Shown: piece after piece, positions 9,208 through 18,044 of the stretch | Layout: each line of letters opens with the position of its first letter | How positions within the stretch are numbered: position 1 is the first letter of the stretch | Source of the DNA: Pseudoxanthomonas sp. YR558 | Lineage (GTDB): Bacteria; Pseudomonadota; Gammaproteobacteria; Xanthomonadales; Xanthomonadaceae | Direction: 5' to 3' | Assembly: GCF_900116385.1 (NCBI RefSeq) | Contig: NZ_FPCI01000002.1 | Location: 806,001 to 870,000, forward strand | Length of the DNA stretch: 64,000 nt | Program-made: the position numbers and the translations under genes | Notes under the pieces: model-generated | Databases searched by the model: none | Seen by the model: only the letters and a program-made list of their open reading frames with translations | What the model was told of the DNA's origin: nothing

Positions 9208-11997
9208 ATGCAGTACTCGAACCACATCGCGGGCATCGCCCTGCGCGCACCGCGCCGCGCCCTGCGCAAGCAGCATCTGGCCATGGCGTGCTGCCTGGCG
9301 CTCTCGTTCCCGATGCTGGCGCAGGCGCAACAGGCTGCGCAGGCAGCGTCCTCCGACCAGACCGTCGAAACGCTGGATACGGTGAAGGTCACCGGCATCC
9401 GCGCCGCCATCGCGACGGCGGTCGAAACCAAGAGCGAATCCACCTCGATCGTCGAGGCGATCTCCGCCGAAGACATCGGCAAGCTGCCCGACATCAGCAT
9501 CGCGGACTCCATCTCCCGCTTGCCAGGCCTGACCATGCAGCGCCTCGATGGCCGCGGACAGGTCATCCACATCCGCGGCATGTCCGAGCAGTTCGCCGGC
9601 ACGCTGCTCAACGGTCGCGAGCAGGTCACCACCGGCGACAACCGCGGCGTCGAGCTCGACCAGTACCCCGCCGAGCTGATCAATGGTGTCACCGTATACA
9701 AGACGCCGGACGCCTCGCTGATCGGGCAGGGCATCTCGGGCACGGTCGACCTGCAGTCGATCCGTCCATTGTCGTTCGGCGAACAGCGCATCGTGTTCAC
9801 CGGCCAGGGCGAACTGAACTCGTTCGATGAGCTGACCGAAGGCGGCAACAACAAGGGCTACCGCGTGTCGGCGTCGTACGTGGACCAGTTCGCCGACGAT
9901 ACCGTGGGCTTCGCTATCGGCGTAGCGCGGATGGACGCGCCGTTCCAGGAGAAGCACTACAAGTCGTGGTGGTGGGCCAACACCGACATGTGGGGCGCAC
10001 CGCAGCCGGGCAAGCCAGCAGACGCGATCGCGCTGCAGGGTGCCGAAGCTTGGGTGAAGTCGCGCGACACCACGCGCGACGGCGTCATGGCGGTCCTGGA
10101 ATTCAAGCCGAACGAGCGCTGGCACAGCGTGCTGGACGTGTACGCGTCGCGCTTCGACCAGGAAGAGTGGATGCGCGGTGCGATGTGGAGCAACGACCCG
10201 TGGTTCAACGGCGGCGCGGTCAGTTACAGCAACGTCAGCACGACGAACTACCACGGCACTCCGGTCGTCACCGGCGGCACGTTGAACGGCATCCAGCCGG
10301 CGATCCGCAACGACAACAACACCCGCGAGTCGCGCCTGTTCTCGGCGGGCTGGAACAACGAGTTCAAGATCAACGATACGTGGACGCTGACCAGCGACCT
10401 CAGCTACTCGCGCGCCAAGGTCGAGGACTCGAAGCTCGAAACCTATGCGGGCCGCTTGGGTGGTGTCTCGGCCGACTTCCGCGTGCGCCTGTCGCCCGGC
10501 TATGGCTACTACGCGCTGCCGGACATGGCGGATCCTTCCGCGGTGTACTTGCGCGATCCGCAGAGCTGGGGTCATGACGGCCGCCTTGAGGACAGCCACC
10601 AGAAGGACGAAATGAAGGCGTTCCGCGTGGCCGTCAACCACGTGATCGAGTCCTCCGACTTCCTGCGCAGCTGGGATGCCGGTTTCCACGTCAGCAAGCG
10701 CACCAAGGAGAAGAGCGCGGAGGTCTACTTCGCCGACCTGCCGGGGCGCACGCCGACGCTGATCGACCCCTCGCTGCTGTCTTCTCCCACGGATCTCGGC
10801 TTCGCCGGCATGGGTCGCGTCATCACCTACGACCCGCGTGCGTTGCTGTCGCGCTATTACGACGTGTACATCAGCGAGTCCAACGATGACCTGCAGAAGG
10901 ACGCGATCACCGATGAGGATGTGAAAACGTTCTACTTCAAGGCCAACTTGGACATGGACCTCACTGATACGGTCCGCCTGCGCGGCAACGCCGGTGTGCA
11001 GTACATCCGTACCGAGCAGACCTCCGAAGGCGTGGTTATCCAGCAGAACGAAGACGGCCAGGCACTGGTGGCCGGCACCGCGGGCGCGTCGTACGGCGAC
11101 ATCCTTCCCAGTCTGAACCTGGTGGCCGACTTCGGTAACGGATGGAACCTGCGCTTCGGCGCGGCACGCGAAATGATGCGCGCGCGCATCAACGACATGG
11201 GCGCGCGCGCCAGCGTCTATGTGCAGACGTCGCAGGGTGGCCCCTCTGAGTGGCGCGGCAGCGGCGGTAACCCTGCATTGGAGCCTTACCGCGCCAACGC
11301 CTACGATCTTTCGATCGAGAAGTACTTCGGCGAAGCGAGCTACGTCGCGCTGGCGGCGTTCTACAAGGACATGGATTCGTATATCTACACGCGTGAGATC
11401 CCCTGGGATTTCTCCGGCTACGACTACGAAGGCGATGAGCCGCCCGCGTCCAACATCGGCGTGTTCTCGACCCCGGCCAACGGCACCGGCGGCTACATGC
11501 GTGGCTACGAATTCTCCACCGCGCTTGGTGGCGAGCTGATCCACGATGCGCTCGACGGCTTCGGTCTGTTGCTCAACGCGTCGTACACCGAGTCGTCGAT
11601 CGATCCCGACGGTCCGGGCATCGGTTCGGGCACCGATACGTTCCCGGGGCTGTCCAAGATCGTCGCCAACGCCACGGTGTACTACGAGAAGCACGGCTTC
11701 TCCGCACGCGTCAGCCAACGTTTCCGCGATCCCTACCGTGGTGAGTACGGTTCGATCTTCAACCAGCGCACGTACCGCTACACCTTGAACGAACGCACCA
11801 TCGACCTTCAGCTGGGCTACGATTTCCCGGAGTCCAGCCGCCTGTCGGGTCTGTCGATCCTGTTCCAGGTGAACAATGTCAACAACGAACCCTTCCGCAC
11901 GGAAGTCAGCTCCGGCACGCATCCGGACCTGTTCTTCCCCGAGGAGTACACGGAGTATGGCCGACAGTACCTGCTCGGCTTCCGCTACAAGCTGTGA
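9208..11997 (+). CDS. TonB-dependent receptor, Xanthomonas/Caulobacter carbohydrate type
   Basis: An outer-membrane active transporter of 929 residues. The N-terminus has a signal peptide (cleaved near AQAQQ) and a TonB-box-like stretch (VETLDTVKVTGI). The plug is of the large Xanthomonas-Caulobacter class: SAEDIGKLPDISIADSISRL, then GRGQVIHIRGMSEQF, with GVTVYKTPDASLIGQGISG. A 22-strand barrel ends in the aromatic terminus QYLLGFRYKL. Receptors of this class commonly import oligosaccharides in xanthomonads. Context (GH30 divergent, GH3 and MFS downstream) suggests beta-glucan-derived oligosaccharides. A GAGAGGGA Shine-Dalgarno precedes the ATG. Confidence 0.93.
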   Translation: MQYSNHIAGIALRAPRRALRKQHLAMACCLALSFPMLAQAQQAAQAASSDQTVETLDTVKVTGIRAAIATAVETKSESTSIVEAISAEDIGKLPDISIADSISRLPGLTMQRLDGRGQVIHIRGMSEQFAGTLLNGREQVTTGDNRGVELDQYPAELINGVTVYKTPDASLIGQGISGTVDLQSIRPLSFGEQRIVFTGQGELNSFDELTEGGNNKGYRVSASYVDQFADDTVGFAIGVARMDAPFQEKHYKSWWWANTDMWGAPQPGKPADAIALQGAEAWVKSRDTTRDGVMAVLEFKPNERWHSVLDVYASRFDQEEWMRGAMWSNDPWFNGGAVSYSNVSTTNYHGTPVVTGGTLNGIQPAIRNDNNTRESRLFSAGWNNEFKINDTWTLTSDLSYSRAKVEDSKLETYAGRLGGVSADFRVRLSPGYGYYALPDMADPSAVYLRDPQSWGHDGRLEDSHQKDEMKAFRVAVNHVIESSDFLRSWDAGFHVSKRTKEKSAEVYFADLPGRTPTLIDPSLLSSPTDLGFAGMGRVITYDPRALLSRYYDVYISESNDDLQKDAITDEDVKTFYFKANLDMDLTDTVRLRGNAGVQYIRTEQTSEGVVIQQNEDGQALVAGTAGASYGDILPSLNLVADFGNGWNLRFGAAREMMRARINDMGARASVYVQTSQGGPSEWRGSGGNPALEPYRANAYDLSIEKYFGEASYVALAAFYKDMDSYIYTREIPWDFSGYDYEGDEPPASNIGVFSTPANGTGGYMRGYEFSTALGGELIHDALDGFGLLLNASYTESSIDPDGPGIGSGTDTFPGLSKIVANATVYYEKHGFSARVSQRFRDPYRGEYGSIFNQRTYRYTLNERTIDLQLGYDFPESSRLSGLSILFQVNNVNNEPFRTEVSSGTHPDLFFPEEYTEYGRQYLLGFRYKL

Positions 11998-12028
11998 CCG
12001 CGCGTAACGATTGAACGCCGCAACACCT

Positions 12029-12069
12029 GACGGGATGCGGGGCATGTCCCCGCGTCCCGTCGGATTTTT
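12029..12069 (+). terminator. Terminator after the sugar TonB receptor
   Basis: A 14-bp stem (one G-T pair; arms 12029-12042 and 12048-12061) with loop CATGT is followed by TTTTT at 12065-12069. It separates the receptor from the GH3 gene, so the GH3 gene may depend on read-through or on its own promoter. Confidence 0.85.
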
Positions 12070-12129
12070 AGACGTGGCGCAGATCCTGTCGGGGATCGCA
12101 TGTGCGCCGAAGAACAGAGGGAGATGCGA

Positions 12130-14673
12130 GTGAAGCCGATCCGAATGACCCTGCTGGGGGCCAGCCTGTTGGCCTGCCTGTCCTGCACTGCCAAGAAGGA
12201 GGCCGAAAGCGAGCCGGTGACTGCCGCCACCGATACGACGGCCGAATTGAAGGACTGGCCGGCGCTCGAAAGCCGTTTCAAGCAGGATCCGGCCATCGAA
12301 GCGCGCGTGGCGGAGATCCTCGCCAGCATGACGCTGGAGCAGAAGGTGGGTCAGATGGTGCAGCCGGAGATCAAGGCGATCAGTCCGGCGGACGTGCGCA
12401 AGTACTACATCGGCTCGGTACTCAACGGCGGCGGTTCCTGGCCGGCGATGAACAAGCACGCCACGGTCGAGGATTGGGTGAAGCTCGCGGACGCCTACTA
12501 CGATGCGTCAATGTCCACCGATGCGAAGATCCCCGTTCCGGTGATCTGGGGCACGGATGCCGTGCATGGCCATAGCAACGTGTATGGCGCCACCATCTTC
12601 CCGCACAACATCGGCTTGGGTGCCGCGCACGACGTCGAACTGATCGAGCGCATCGCCGAAGCCACGGGCCAATCGACGCGCGCCACGGGCGTGACCTGGA
12701 CGTTCGCCCCGACGGTCGCCGTCGCGCAAAACGCGCGCTGGGGCCGGACGTATGAGAGCTATTCCTCGCAGCCGGCATTGATCCGCGACTACGCCGCCGC
12801 GTACGTCAAGGGCATGCAGGGCATGCTGGACAAGGACGGCAACGTCGTCGCCACCGCCAAGCACTTCATCGGCGACGGCGCGACCGACGGCGGCAAGGAC
12901 CAGGGCAACGCGACGGTCACCCAGTCGCAGATGATCAACATCCACGGCCAGGGCTACTACGGCGCCATCGAATCCGGCGTGCAGACGGTGATGGCGTCGT
13001 TCAACAGCTGGAACGATGTCGCCGCCGGCAAGGACTACGGCAAGATGCACGGCACGCGCGATCTGCTGACGGTCGCGCTGAAGGACAAGATGGGCTTCGA
13101 TGGCTTCGTCGTGTCCGACTGGAACGGCATCGGCCAGGTGACCGGCTGCAGCGACGATAGCTGCCCGCAGGCGATCAATGCCGGCATCGACATGGTGATG
13201 GTCCCGGATAAGTGGAAGACCTTTATCGCCAACACCATCGCCCAGGTGAAGTCCGGCGAGATCCCGCAGGCGCGCATCGACGACGCCGTCACCCGCATCC
13301 TGCGCGTCAAACTGCGCGCCCGTCTGTGGGAACACAAGCCGTCCGCCAGCCAGTTCGCCGGCAAGCCGGAATCGCTGGTGCACCGCGATCTCGCGCGTCG
13401 CGCTGCGCGGGAGTCGCTGGTGTTGCTGAAGAACGACGGTGCCACTTTGCCGCTGAAGAAGGGGCAGCGCGTGCTGCTGGTCGGCAAGAGCGCCGACAGC
13501 ATCTCCAACCAGACCGGTGGCTGGTCGCTGACCTGGCAAGGCACCGACAACACGAACGCGGATTTCCCGAACGCCGACAGCATCGCGGCTGGCTTGCGCG
13601 AGCAACTGGGTGACGCCAACGTCGTCCTGCGCGACAGCGCCGAGGGCGTAGATCCTGCCAGCTACGACGTCATCGTCGCGGCGATCGGCGAAACGCCGTA
13701 TGCCGAGACCAATGGCGACATCGTGCCGTCCGATTCGATGGCCCACAGCCGACGCCACCCCGAAGACCTAGCGGTGCTGAAAGCCGCTGCGGCGACGGGC
13801 AAGCCGGTGGTCACGGTGTTCCTGTCAGGACGCGCGTTGTACGCCAACGATCTGATCAACCTGTCGAACAGTTTCGTCGCGGCCTGGCTGCCGGGCACGG
13901 AAGGCAAGGGCGTCACCGACGTGCTGGTGGCCGGCGCCGATGGCAAGGCGGCGCACGACTTCCACGGCAAGCTGACGTTCCCGTGGCCCGCCGTCGCCTG
14001 TCCGAAGGCGGACAGCACGCCGCAGTTCGCGTTGGACAGCGGCCTGCGCTACGGCGACACGAAGACGGTCGGCAAGCTGCCGGAAGATGCGACGGCGAGC
14101 TGTGGCGATGCCACGGCGTTGGGCATCTTCAAACAGTCCGACATCGCGCCCTTCACCCTGCAGATGGCGGCGGGCAATGAAGAAAAGGCGGTGGGCTCGG
14201 ACATGAACACCACCCAGCGCTGGCCACAGGCCAAGCCGGCATTGCAGGTGGCGACCGTGCAGGTCAACACCCAACAAGATGCGAAGGAAGTGACCTGGCT
14301 GGCGCCCGCGCGCTTCTTCGCCCGCAATCCGTCGAAGAACAACCTGTCCGCGATGGCAACCGCACGCGGCGTGGTGCAGTTCGATGTCGTGGTGAAGCAG
14401 GCGCCGACCAAGCCGGTGCAGTTCACCGTGGGCTGCGGCGCGAACTGCGGTGCCAGCCTCGATCTGACCGCGACGTTCTCCGGCGATGCGGTCGGCAAGA
14501 AGCAGACGGTCAAGGTTCCGCTGGCCTGCTTCGGCAAGCTCGGGGCCGACTTGACGGGTGTGGATACCCCCTTCAGCGTCACCGCCGATGCGCCGTTCGC
14601 AGCCGCTTTCACCAACCTCCAGGTGGTGGCTGGCGCAGCCGACGGGGCGGATGTGGTGAAGTGCGCCCAGTGA
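12130..14673 (+). CDS. GH3 exo-beta-glucosidase, ExoP-like lipoprotein
   Basis: A glycoside hydrolase family 3 enzyme of about 847 residues, like exo-1,3/1,4-beta-glucanase ExoP. The signal ends in a lipobox-like LLAC/CLSC, then the TIM barrel (ILASMTLEQKVGQMVQPE), substrate contacts TAKHFIGDGATDGGKDQG and the nucleophile Asp in GFDGFVVSDWNGIGQV. An alpha/beta sandwich domain (RVLLVGKSADSISNQTGGWS) and a long ExoP-type C-terminal beta domain with paired cysteines (CGANC) follow. I favour the GTG at 12130, 5-8 bases after GAGGGAG; ATGs at 12124 and 12145 are also possible. It would release glucose from imported or periplasmic oligosaccharides. Confidence 0.92.
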   Translation: MKPIRMTLLGASLLACLSCTAKKEAESEPVTAATDTTAELKDWPALESRFKQDPAIEARVAEILASMTLEQKVGQMVQPEIKAISPADVRKYYIGSVLNGGGSWPAMNKHATVEDWVKLADAYYDASMSTDAKIPVPVIWGTDAVHGHSNVYGATIFPHNIGLGAAHDVELIERIAEATGQSTRATGVTWTFAPTVAVAQNARWGRTYESYSSQPALIRDYAAAYVKGMQGMLDKDGNVVATAKHFIGDGATDGGKDQGNATVTQSQMINIHGQGYYGAIESGVQTVMASFNSWNDVAAGKDYGKMHGTRDLLTVALKDKMGFDGFVVSDWNGIGQVTGCSDDSCPQAINAGIDMVMVPDKWKTFIANTIAQVKSGEIPQARIDDAVTRILRVKLRARLWEHKPSASQFAGKPESLVHRDLARRAARESLVLLKNDGATLPLKKGQRVLLVGKSADSISNQTGGWSLTWQGTDNTNADFPNADSIAAGLREQLGDANVVLRDSAEGVDPASYDVIVAAIGETPYAETNGDIVPSDSMAHSRRHPEDLAVLKAAAATGKPVVTVFLSGRALYANDLINLSNSFVAAWLPGTEGKGVTDVLVAGADGKAAHDFHGKLTFPWPAVACPKADSTPQFALDSGLRYGDTKTVGKLPEDATASCGDATALGIFKQSDIAPFTLQMAAGNEEKAVGSDMNTTQRWPQAKPALQVATVQVNTQQDAKEVTWLAPARFFARNPSKNNLSAMATARGVVQFDVVVKQAPTKPVQFTVGCGANCGASLDLTATFSGDAVGKKQTVKVPLACFGKLGADLTGVDTPFSVTADAPFAAAFTNLQVVAGAADGADVVKCAQ

Positions 14674-14682
14674 GGTCGGTAT

Positions 14683-14708
14683 GCCCCGTGTCGGGAAAGC
14701 CACGGGGC
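14683..14708 (+). other. Hairpin between GH3 and sugar transporter genes
   Basis: An 8-bp perfect stem GCCCCGTG/CACGGGGC with a 10-base loop starts 9 bases after the GH3 stop. It has no T-tract, so it may protect or process the transcript rather than end it, leaving GH3 and the transporter co-transcribed. Confidence 0.45.
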
Positions 14709-14797
14709 GTCACTGACGCAGTGCAAGTTGCAATCGCGCGGCGGCCCCGTAGGCTGGCCGTTCCGTCCGGATTCCCTACCAGCAGGCATACCAATCC

Positions 14798-16252
14798 ATG
14801 ACCACACAAACCACCCGATGGTCGCAGTTCGGCGTGCTCATCACCGTGTTCTTCTTCTGGGGTTTCGTTGCGGCCAGCAACGACATCCTGATCCCGGTGT
14901 TCAAGAAGGCCTTCAACCTGACGCAGGCGCAAAGCCAGTATGTGGCCTTTGCGTTCTACGTGGCGTACACCGTGGGTTCGCTGATCTACGTAGCAATCTC
15001 CAAGATTATCGGCTTGGATCTGCTCAACAAGATCGGCTACAAGAATGGCATCTGCCTGGGCCTTGTGGTCTCCGCGCTCGGCACGCTGCTGTTCTATCCG
15101 GCGGCGAACACGGGTTCGTTCAACCTGATGCTGTCGGGCCTCTTCATCGTCGGCCTGGGCTTTTCGCTGCAGCAGATCGCCGCCAATCCGCTGGCGATCG
15201 TCATGGGCGATCCCAAGACGGGCGCGCAGCGCCTGACCATGGCCGGTGGCATCAATAATTTCGGCACCACCATCGGCCCGCTGCTGGTCAGCCTGGCGAT
15301 CTTCGGCTCGGTGGCGACCGGCAATACCGAGGCCAGCATCGAAAGCGTCAAGACGCCTTACCTCGTGCTGGGCGTGGCCTTCATCCTGGTGGCGATCTTC
15401 CTGAAGTTCTCCTCCGTGCCCAATCACATCGACCTGGAAAAGCTCTCCGAGAACGAAGCGCAGGACAGCAGCAAGCTGATCCACAAGAAGTCCGCGCTGG
15501 CTTATCCGCAGCTCGTCCTAGGCATGATCGCGATCTTCGTCTACGTCGGCGTCGAGGTCTCCACCATCAGCAACCTGCCGGCCTACCTGGAATCGCCGGA
15601 CGGCCTGGGCCTCGACACCTCGCAGATCGCGCCCTTCGTTTCGCTTTACTGGGCCAGCCTGATGATCGGTCGCTGGGGCGGTGCTGCGGGCGCGTTCAAC
15701 GTCGGCGCCGGTGCCAAGCGCTGGTTGACCCTGTTGCTGCCGTACCTCGCGTTCGGCGTGTTCCTCGCCGTCAACGCCATCATGAAGCACGACGTCTCGC
15801 AGTTCCTGGGCTATGCGGCGGTCATCGTGCTGATGATCGCGGCGACCCTGGCCAGCAAGGGCAACCCGGCCCGCATGCTGCTGTACTTCGCCGTGTGCGG
15901 TATCGCGGCGCTGTTGATCGGCATGTTCACCACGGGCTGGACCAGCGTGGTCGCCTTCATCAGTGTGGGCCTGTTCTGCAGCACCATGTGGCCGTGCATC
16001 TTCGCGCTGGCTATCACCGGCTTGGGCGACAAGACCAACCAGGGCAGCAGCCTGCTGATCATGATGATCATGGGCGGTGGCTTCGTCAGCATCGCCCAGG
16101 GTGCTCTTGCGGACAAGGTCGGTATCCACTACAGCTTCATCGTCGGTGTGCTGTGCTTCGCCTACCTGGCTTACTACGCCATCGCGGCGACCCGCACGCT
16201 GCGCAACCAGGGCATCGACTTGGACAAGCTCGCCGCCGGCAGCGGCCACTGA
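14798..16252 (+). CDS. Glucose/galactose-type MFS sugar:H+ symporter, FucP/GluP family
   Basis: An inner-membrane major facilitator of 484 residues with about 12 hydrophobic segments. The opening ITVFFFWGFVAASNDILIPV is the FucP/GluP family signature (glucose-galactose and fucose permeases), and LQQIAANPLAIVMGDPKTGA in the first half is also typical. It follows the GH3 gene by 124 bases on the same strand, so it is the likely uptake route for the monosaccharide, most likely glucose, freed by the GH30/GH3 pair. Confidence 0.9.
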   Translation: MTTQTTRWSQFGVLITVFFFWGFVAASNDILIPVFKKAFNLTQAQSQYVAFAFYVAYTVGSLIYVAISKIIGLDLLNKIGYKNGICLGLVVSALGTLLFYPAANTGSFNLMLSGLFIVGLGFSLQQIAANPLAIVMGDPKTGAQRLTMAGGINNFGTTIGPLLVSLAIFGSVATGNTEASIESVKTPYLVLGVAFILVAIFLKFSSVPNHIDLEKLSENEAQDSSKLIHKKSALAYPQLVLGMIAIFVYVGVEVSTISNLPAYLESPDGLGLDTSQIAPFVSLYWASLMIGRWGGAAGAFNVGAGAKRWLTLLLPYLAFGVFLAVNAIMKHDVSQFLGYAAVIVLMIAATLASKGNPARMLLYFAVCGIAALLIGMFTTGWTSVVAFISVGLFCSTMWPCIFALAITGLGDKTNQGSSLLIMMIMGGGFVSIAQGALADKVGIHYSFIVGVLCFAYLAYYAIAATRTLRNQGIDLDKLAAGSGH

Positions 16253-16291
16253 GTGCGGTGCGCGCCGGAGAGAGGCCGGCGCGCATCCCCC

Positions 16292-16330
16292 AAGCCACTG
16301 GGCAACTCTCCAGCCCGGTGGCTTTCTTTT
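16292..16330 (+). terminator. Terminator of the sugar locus
   Basis: AAGCCACTGGG pairs with CCCGGTGGCTT (one G-T pair) across an 11-base loop and is followed by TTCTTTT. It lies 40 bases past the MFS stop and closes the sugar locus. Confidence 0.8.
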
Positions 16331-16342
16331 ATCCGTCGGGAG

Positions 16343-16663
16343 TCAGACCGCGACGGCCAACGCGGTGGTTTCCACGACGAGCGAGGGAAGAGCGACGTCC
16401 ATGCGCTGGCGGTCGACATGTCGGCACAACATGCCCGCGCGCTGGCGTGTCCACTGCGTTGCCCAGCCGATCGCGCGTTCCTCGCAGCGCACCACCATTT
16501 CGAACGGCGCTATGTCGCCACCTCGCACGAGCATGCGCAGTACCAGCCCGGTGTTGAGTGGCCTGACCTCGGCGATCGTGACGTCATCAAGGCGTAGATC
16601 GTAGCCAGCAGGGGTGCGGTGCCAGGCGAAGCGCTCGGGAAGGGTCTGCTGCGCGTTCTTCAT
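16343..16663 (-). CDS. Hypothetical protein, 106 aa
   Basis: I do not recognise this family. The 106-residue protein (start MKNAQQTLPERFAWHRTP) has no signal peptide or membrane span, is rich in Arg, Val and Leu, and alternates short strands (YDLRLDDVTIAEVRPL, GLVLRMLVRG, FEMVVRCEERAIG), suggesting a small beta-rich cytosolic domain. The sequence starts at the second in-frame ATG; the frame continues 13 codons upstream. It stands alone between the sugar locus and a RidA-like gene. It may be lineage-restricted. Confidence 0.55.
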   Translation of the reverse strand: MKNAQQTLPERFAWHRTPAGYDLRLDDVTIAEVRPLNTGLVLRMLVRGGDIAPFEMVVRCEERAIGWATQWTRQRAGMLCRHVDRQRMDVALPSLVVETTALAVAV

Positions 16664-16872
16664 GACGATGTCCAACGTGGCGGCTCCGGCGGAAGGCTGC
16701 ATGGACCTTGGAGCAGAACGCGTGCAGGCGGCGTCAAGCCGAAGGACGGATGAGAGACGGGATCCGCGCTATTCAGTCGGAGGTAAATGAGGTGGGCGAG
16801 GCGTGACGGATGGGACATGGCGCGTCCGCGGGGCGACGGCGAGACTCGCGCTTTCCTGACGGAGCCCCGCCC

Positions 16873-17382
16873 ATGTCGCTGCGCCTGACCTGCCTGCTTC
16901 TGTCGCTCGCCACCCTGCCTGCATTCGCGCAGGACGCCCCCACCCGCGAACACTTCGCCCGCGCTGGTCACGAGGCCGCATACCACGACTGGCACTACAC
17001 GCCGGTGGTGAAGGTCGGCGACATGGTCATCGTGTCCGGCATTCCGGCCGCGGGCCCGGGCACCTACGAAGAGAAAGTGCGGCGGATGTTCGTGGCGCTG
17101 GGCAAGGAACTCGAACAAGCCGGCGCGAGTTATGCCGATGTGGTGGAGCTGACGACCTTCCACACCGGCCCCACCGACCCGCAGAGCTTCCAGGCCGAGT
17201 TCGCCCGCTTCGCACCGATCCACCACGCGTTCTTCCCCACGCATTACCCCGCATGGAGCGCGGTGGGCACGAGCGCATTGCTGTCGCCGGGCGCGGTGGT
17301 GGAAATGCGTGCCGTGGCGATGATCGGATCGGGGCGGGCGCCGAAGGCGGATATCCCGAAGCTGCCCGCTGCCGGGCATTAA
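16873..17382 (+). CDS. Exported RidA/YjgF-like protein
   Basis: A 169-residue YjgF/YER057c/UK114 domain behind a Sec signal (MSLRLTCLLLSLATLPAFAQ). The fold is recognisable from VKVGDMVIVSGIPA, a middle helix (VALGKELEQAGASYADVVELT) and the C-terminal YPAWSAVGTSALLSPGAVVEMRAVAM. In canonical RidA the corresponding region reads PAR(T/S) and the Arg anchors the 2-aminoacrylate carboxylate; here the residue is Trp. Together with export, this argues against the usual imine deaminase role. The start at 16873 is chosen because it produces the signal peptide. Confidence 0.85.
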   Translation: MSLRLTCLLLSLATLPAFAQDAPTREHFARAGHEAAYHDWHYTPVVKVGDMVIVSGIPAAGPGTYEEKVRRMFVALGKELEQAGASYADVVELTTFHTGPTDPQSFQAEFARFAPIHHAFFPTHYPAWSAVGTSALLSPGAVVEMRAVAMIGSGRAPKADIPKLPAAGH

Positions 17383-17401
17383 GTGCGCCTGGCGCGCGGC
17401 G

Positions 17402-17722
17402 CTATGCCACTGGTTCCAGCGGCTTCTGGTCGTAGTAATCGATCAGTGGGGCGCAACGTTCGATCAGCGCGGTGATGGCAGGTAACTGGAGTGCACCGCG
17501 CTGGTCATCGAAGTTGCGCCAGAACTCGGTGACGAAAACGCCATCCGGATCGTTGGGTACTCGGCTGATGATGTACTCGAGGCAGCCGGGGCTCTGGCAG
17601 GCCACGCTCGCCACTTCGCTCAATACTTCGACGAACGCATCGCGTGCGCCTGCATGCACCTTGATGAAGGTGGCCAAGCCATAGGAGTAAGTGGTCGAGA
17701 GGGGCGCGACAGGGAGATACAT
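17402..17722 (-). CDS. Antibiotic-biosynthesis-monooxygenase (ABM) domain protein
   Basis: A small cytosolic protein, 106 residues from the ATG at 17722 (a longer start at 17806 is open). It shows the ferredoxin-like ABM dimer fold: YGLATFIKVHAGARDAFVEVL, then SPGCLEYIISRVPNDPDGVFVTEFW with the conserved W. ABM proteins include YgiN-type quinol monooxygenases, haem-degrading IsdG and many of unknown substrate. It is convergent with the RidA-like gene (19-base gap). No substrate can be assigned. Confidence 0.72.
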   Translation of the reverse strand: MYLPVAPLSTTYSYGLATFIKVHAGARDAFVEVLSEVASVACQSPGCLEYIISRVPNDPDGVFVTEFWRNFDDQRGALQLPAITALIERCAPLIDYYDQKPLEPVA

Positions 17723-18044
17723 GGGCGGGAAGTCTTTCGTGCCGAAACCGAATGTTCGTGGGCCAGAAGTCACGGTGTGCCCGTTGAATGCGAGCACCGA
17801 GCGCATTCATCTTTGTGTGTGAGCGATCTGACGCCACGCTTCGCGCGTGCAGCGATCCACTGCGAGTGATCTGGAGATGACAGTGGGGGGATGGTTGTGA
17901 CCCATTTCACTGCCTTCCGGAGCGCCGTGCCGCTGTGCGACTCGTGATGCAGCTGTGGAGTGCGAACGAAGGCGGTGCGGTGTGCGGAATCCCAACGGAC
18001 CGCGGCGACAAAGAAACGAGGTTGGCGAATCCGCAGGAAAGACC
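17723..18044. other. Gap without a recognised gene
   Basis: About 320 bases between two minus-strand genes. Open frames exist on the minus strand (for example 17770-18078), but their residues show no recognisable family or signal and one runs into the pseudouridine synthase in another frame. Part may be leader for the ABM gene. I see no tRNA, repeat or clear promoter. Confidence 0.4.

Noticed and set aside
9136-12459. A minus-strand open frame of about 1100 codons opposite the sugar TonB receptor
   Set aside because: It is a complement-frame shadow: Arg/Gly/His-rich low-complexity text with no motif, while the plus strand holds a complete receptor.
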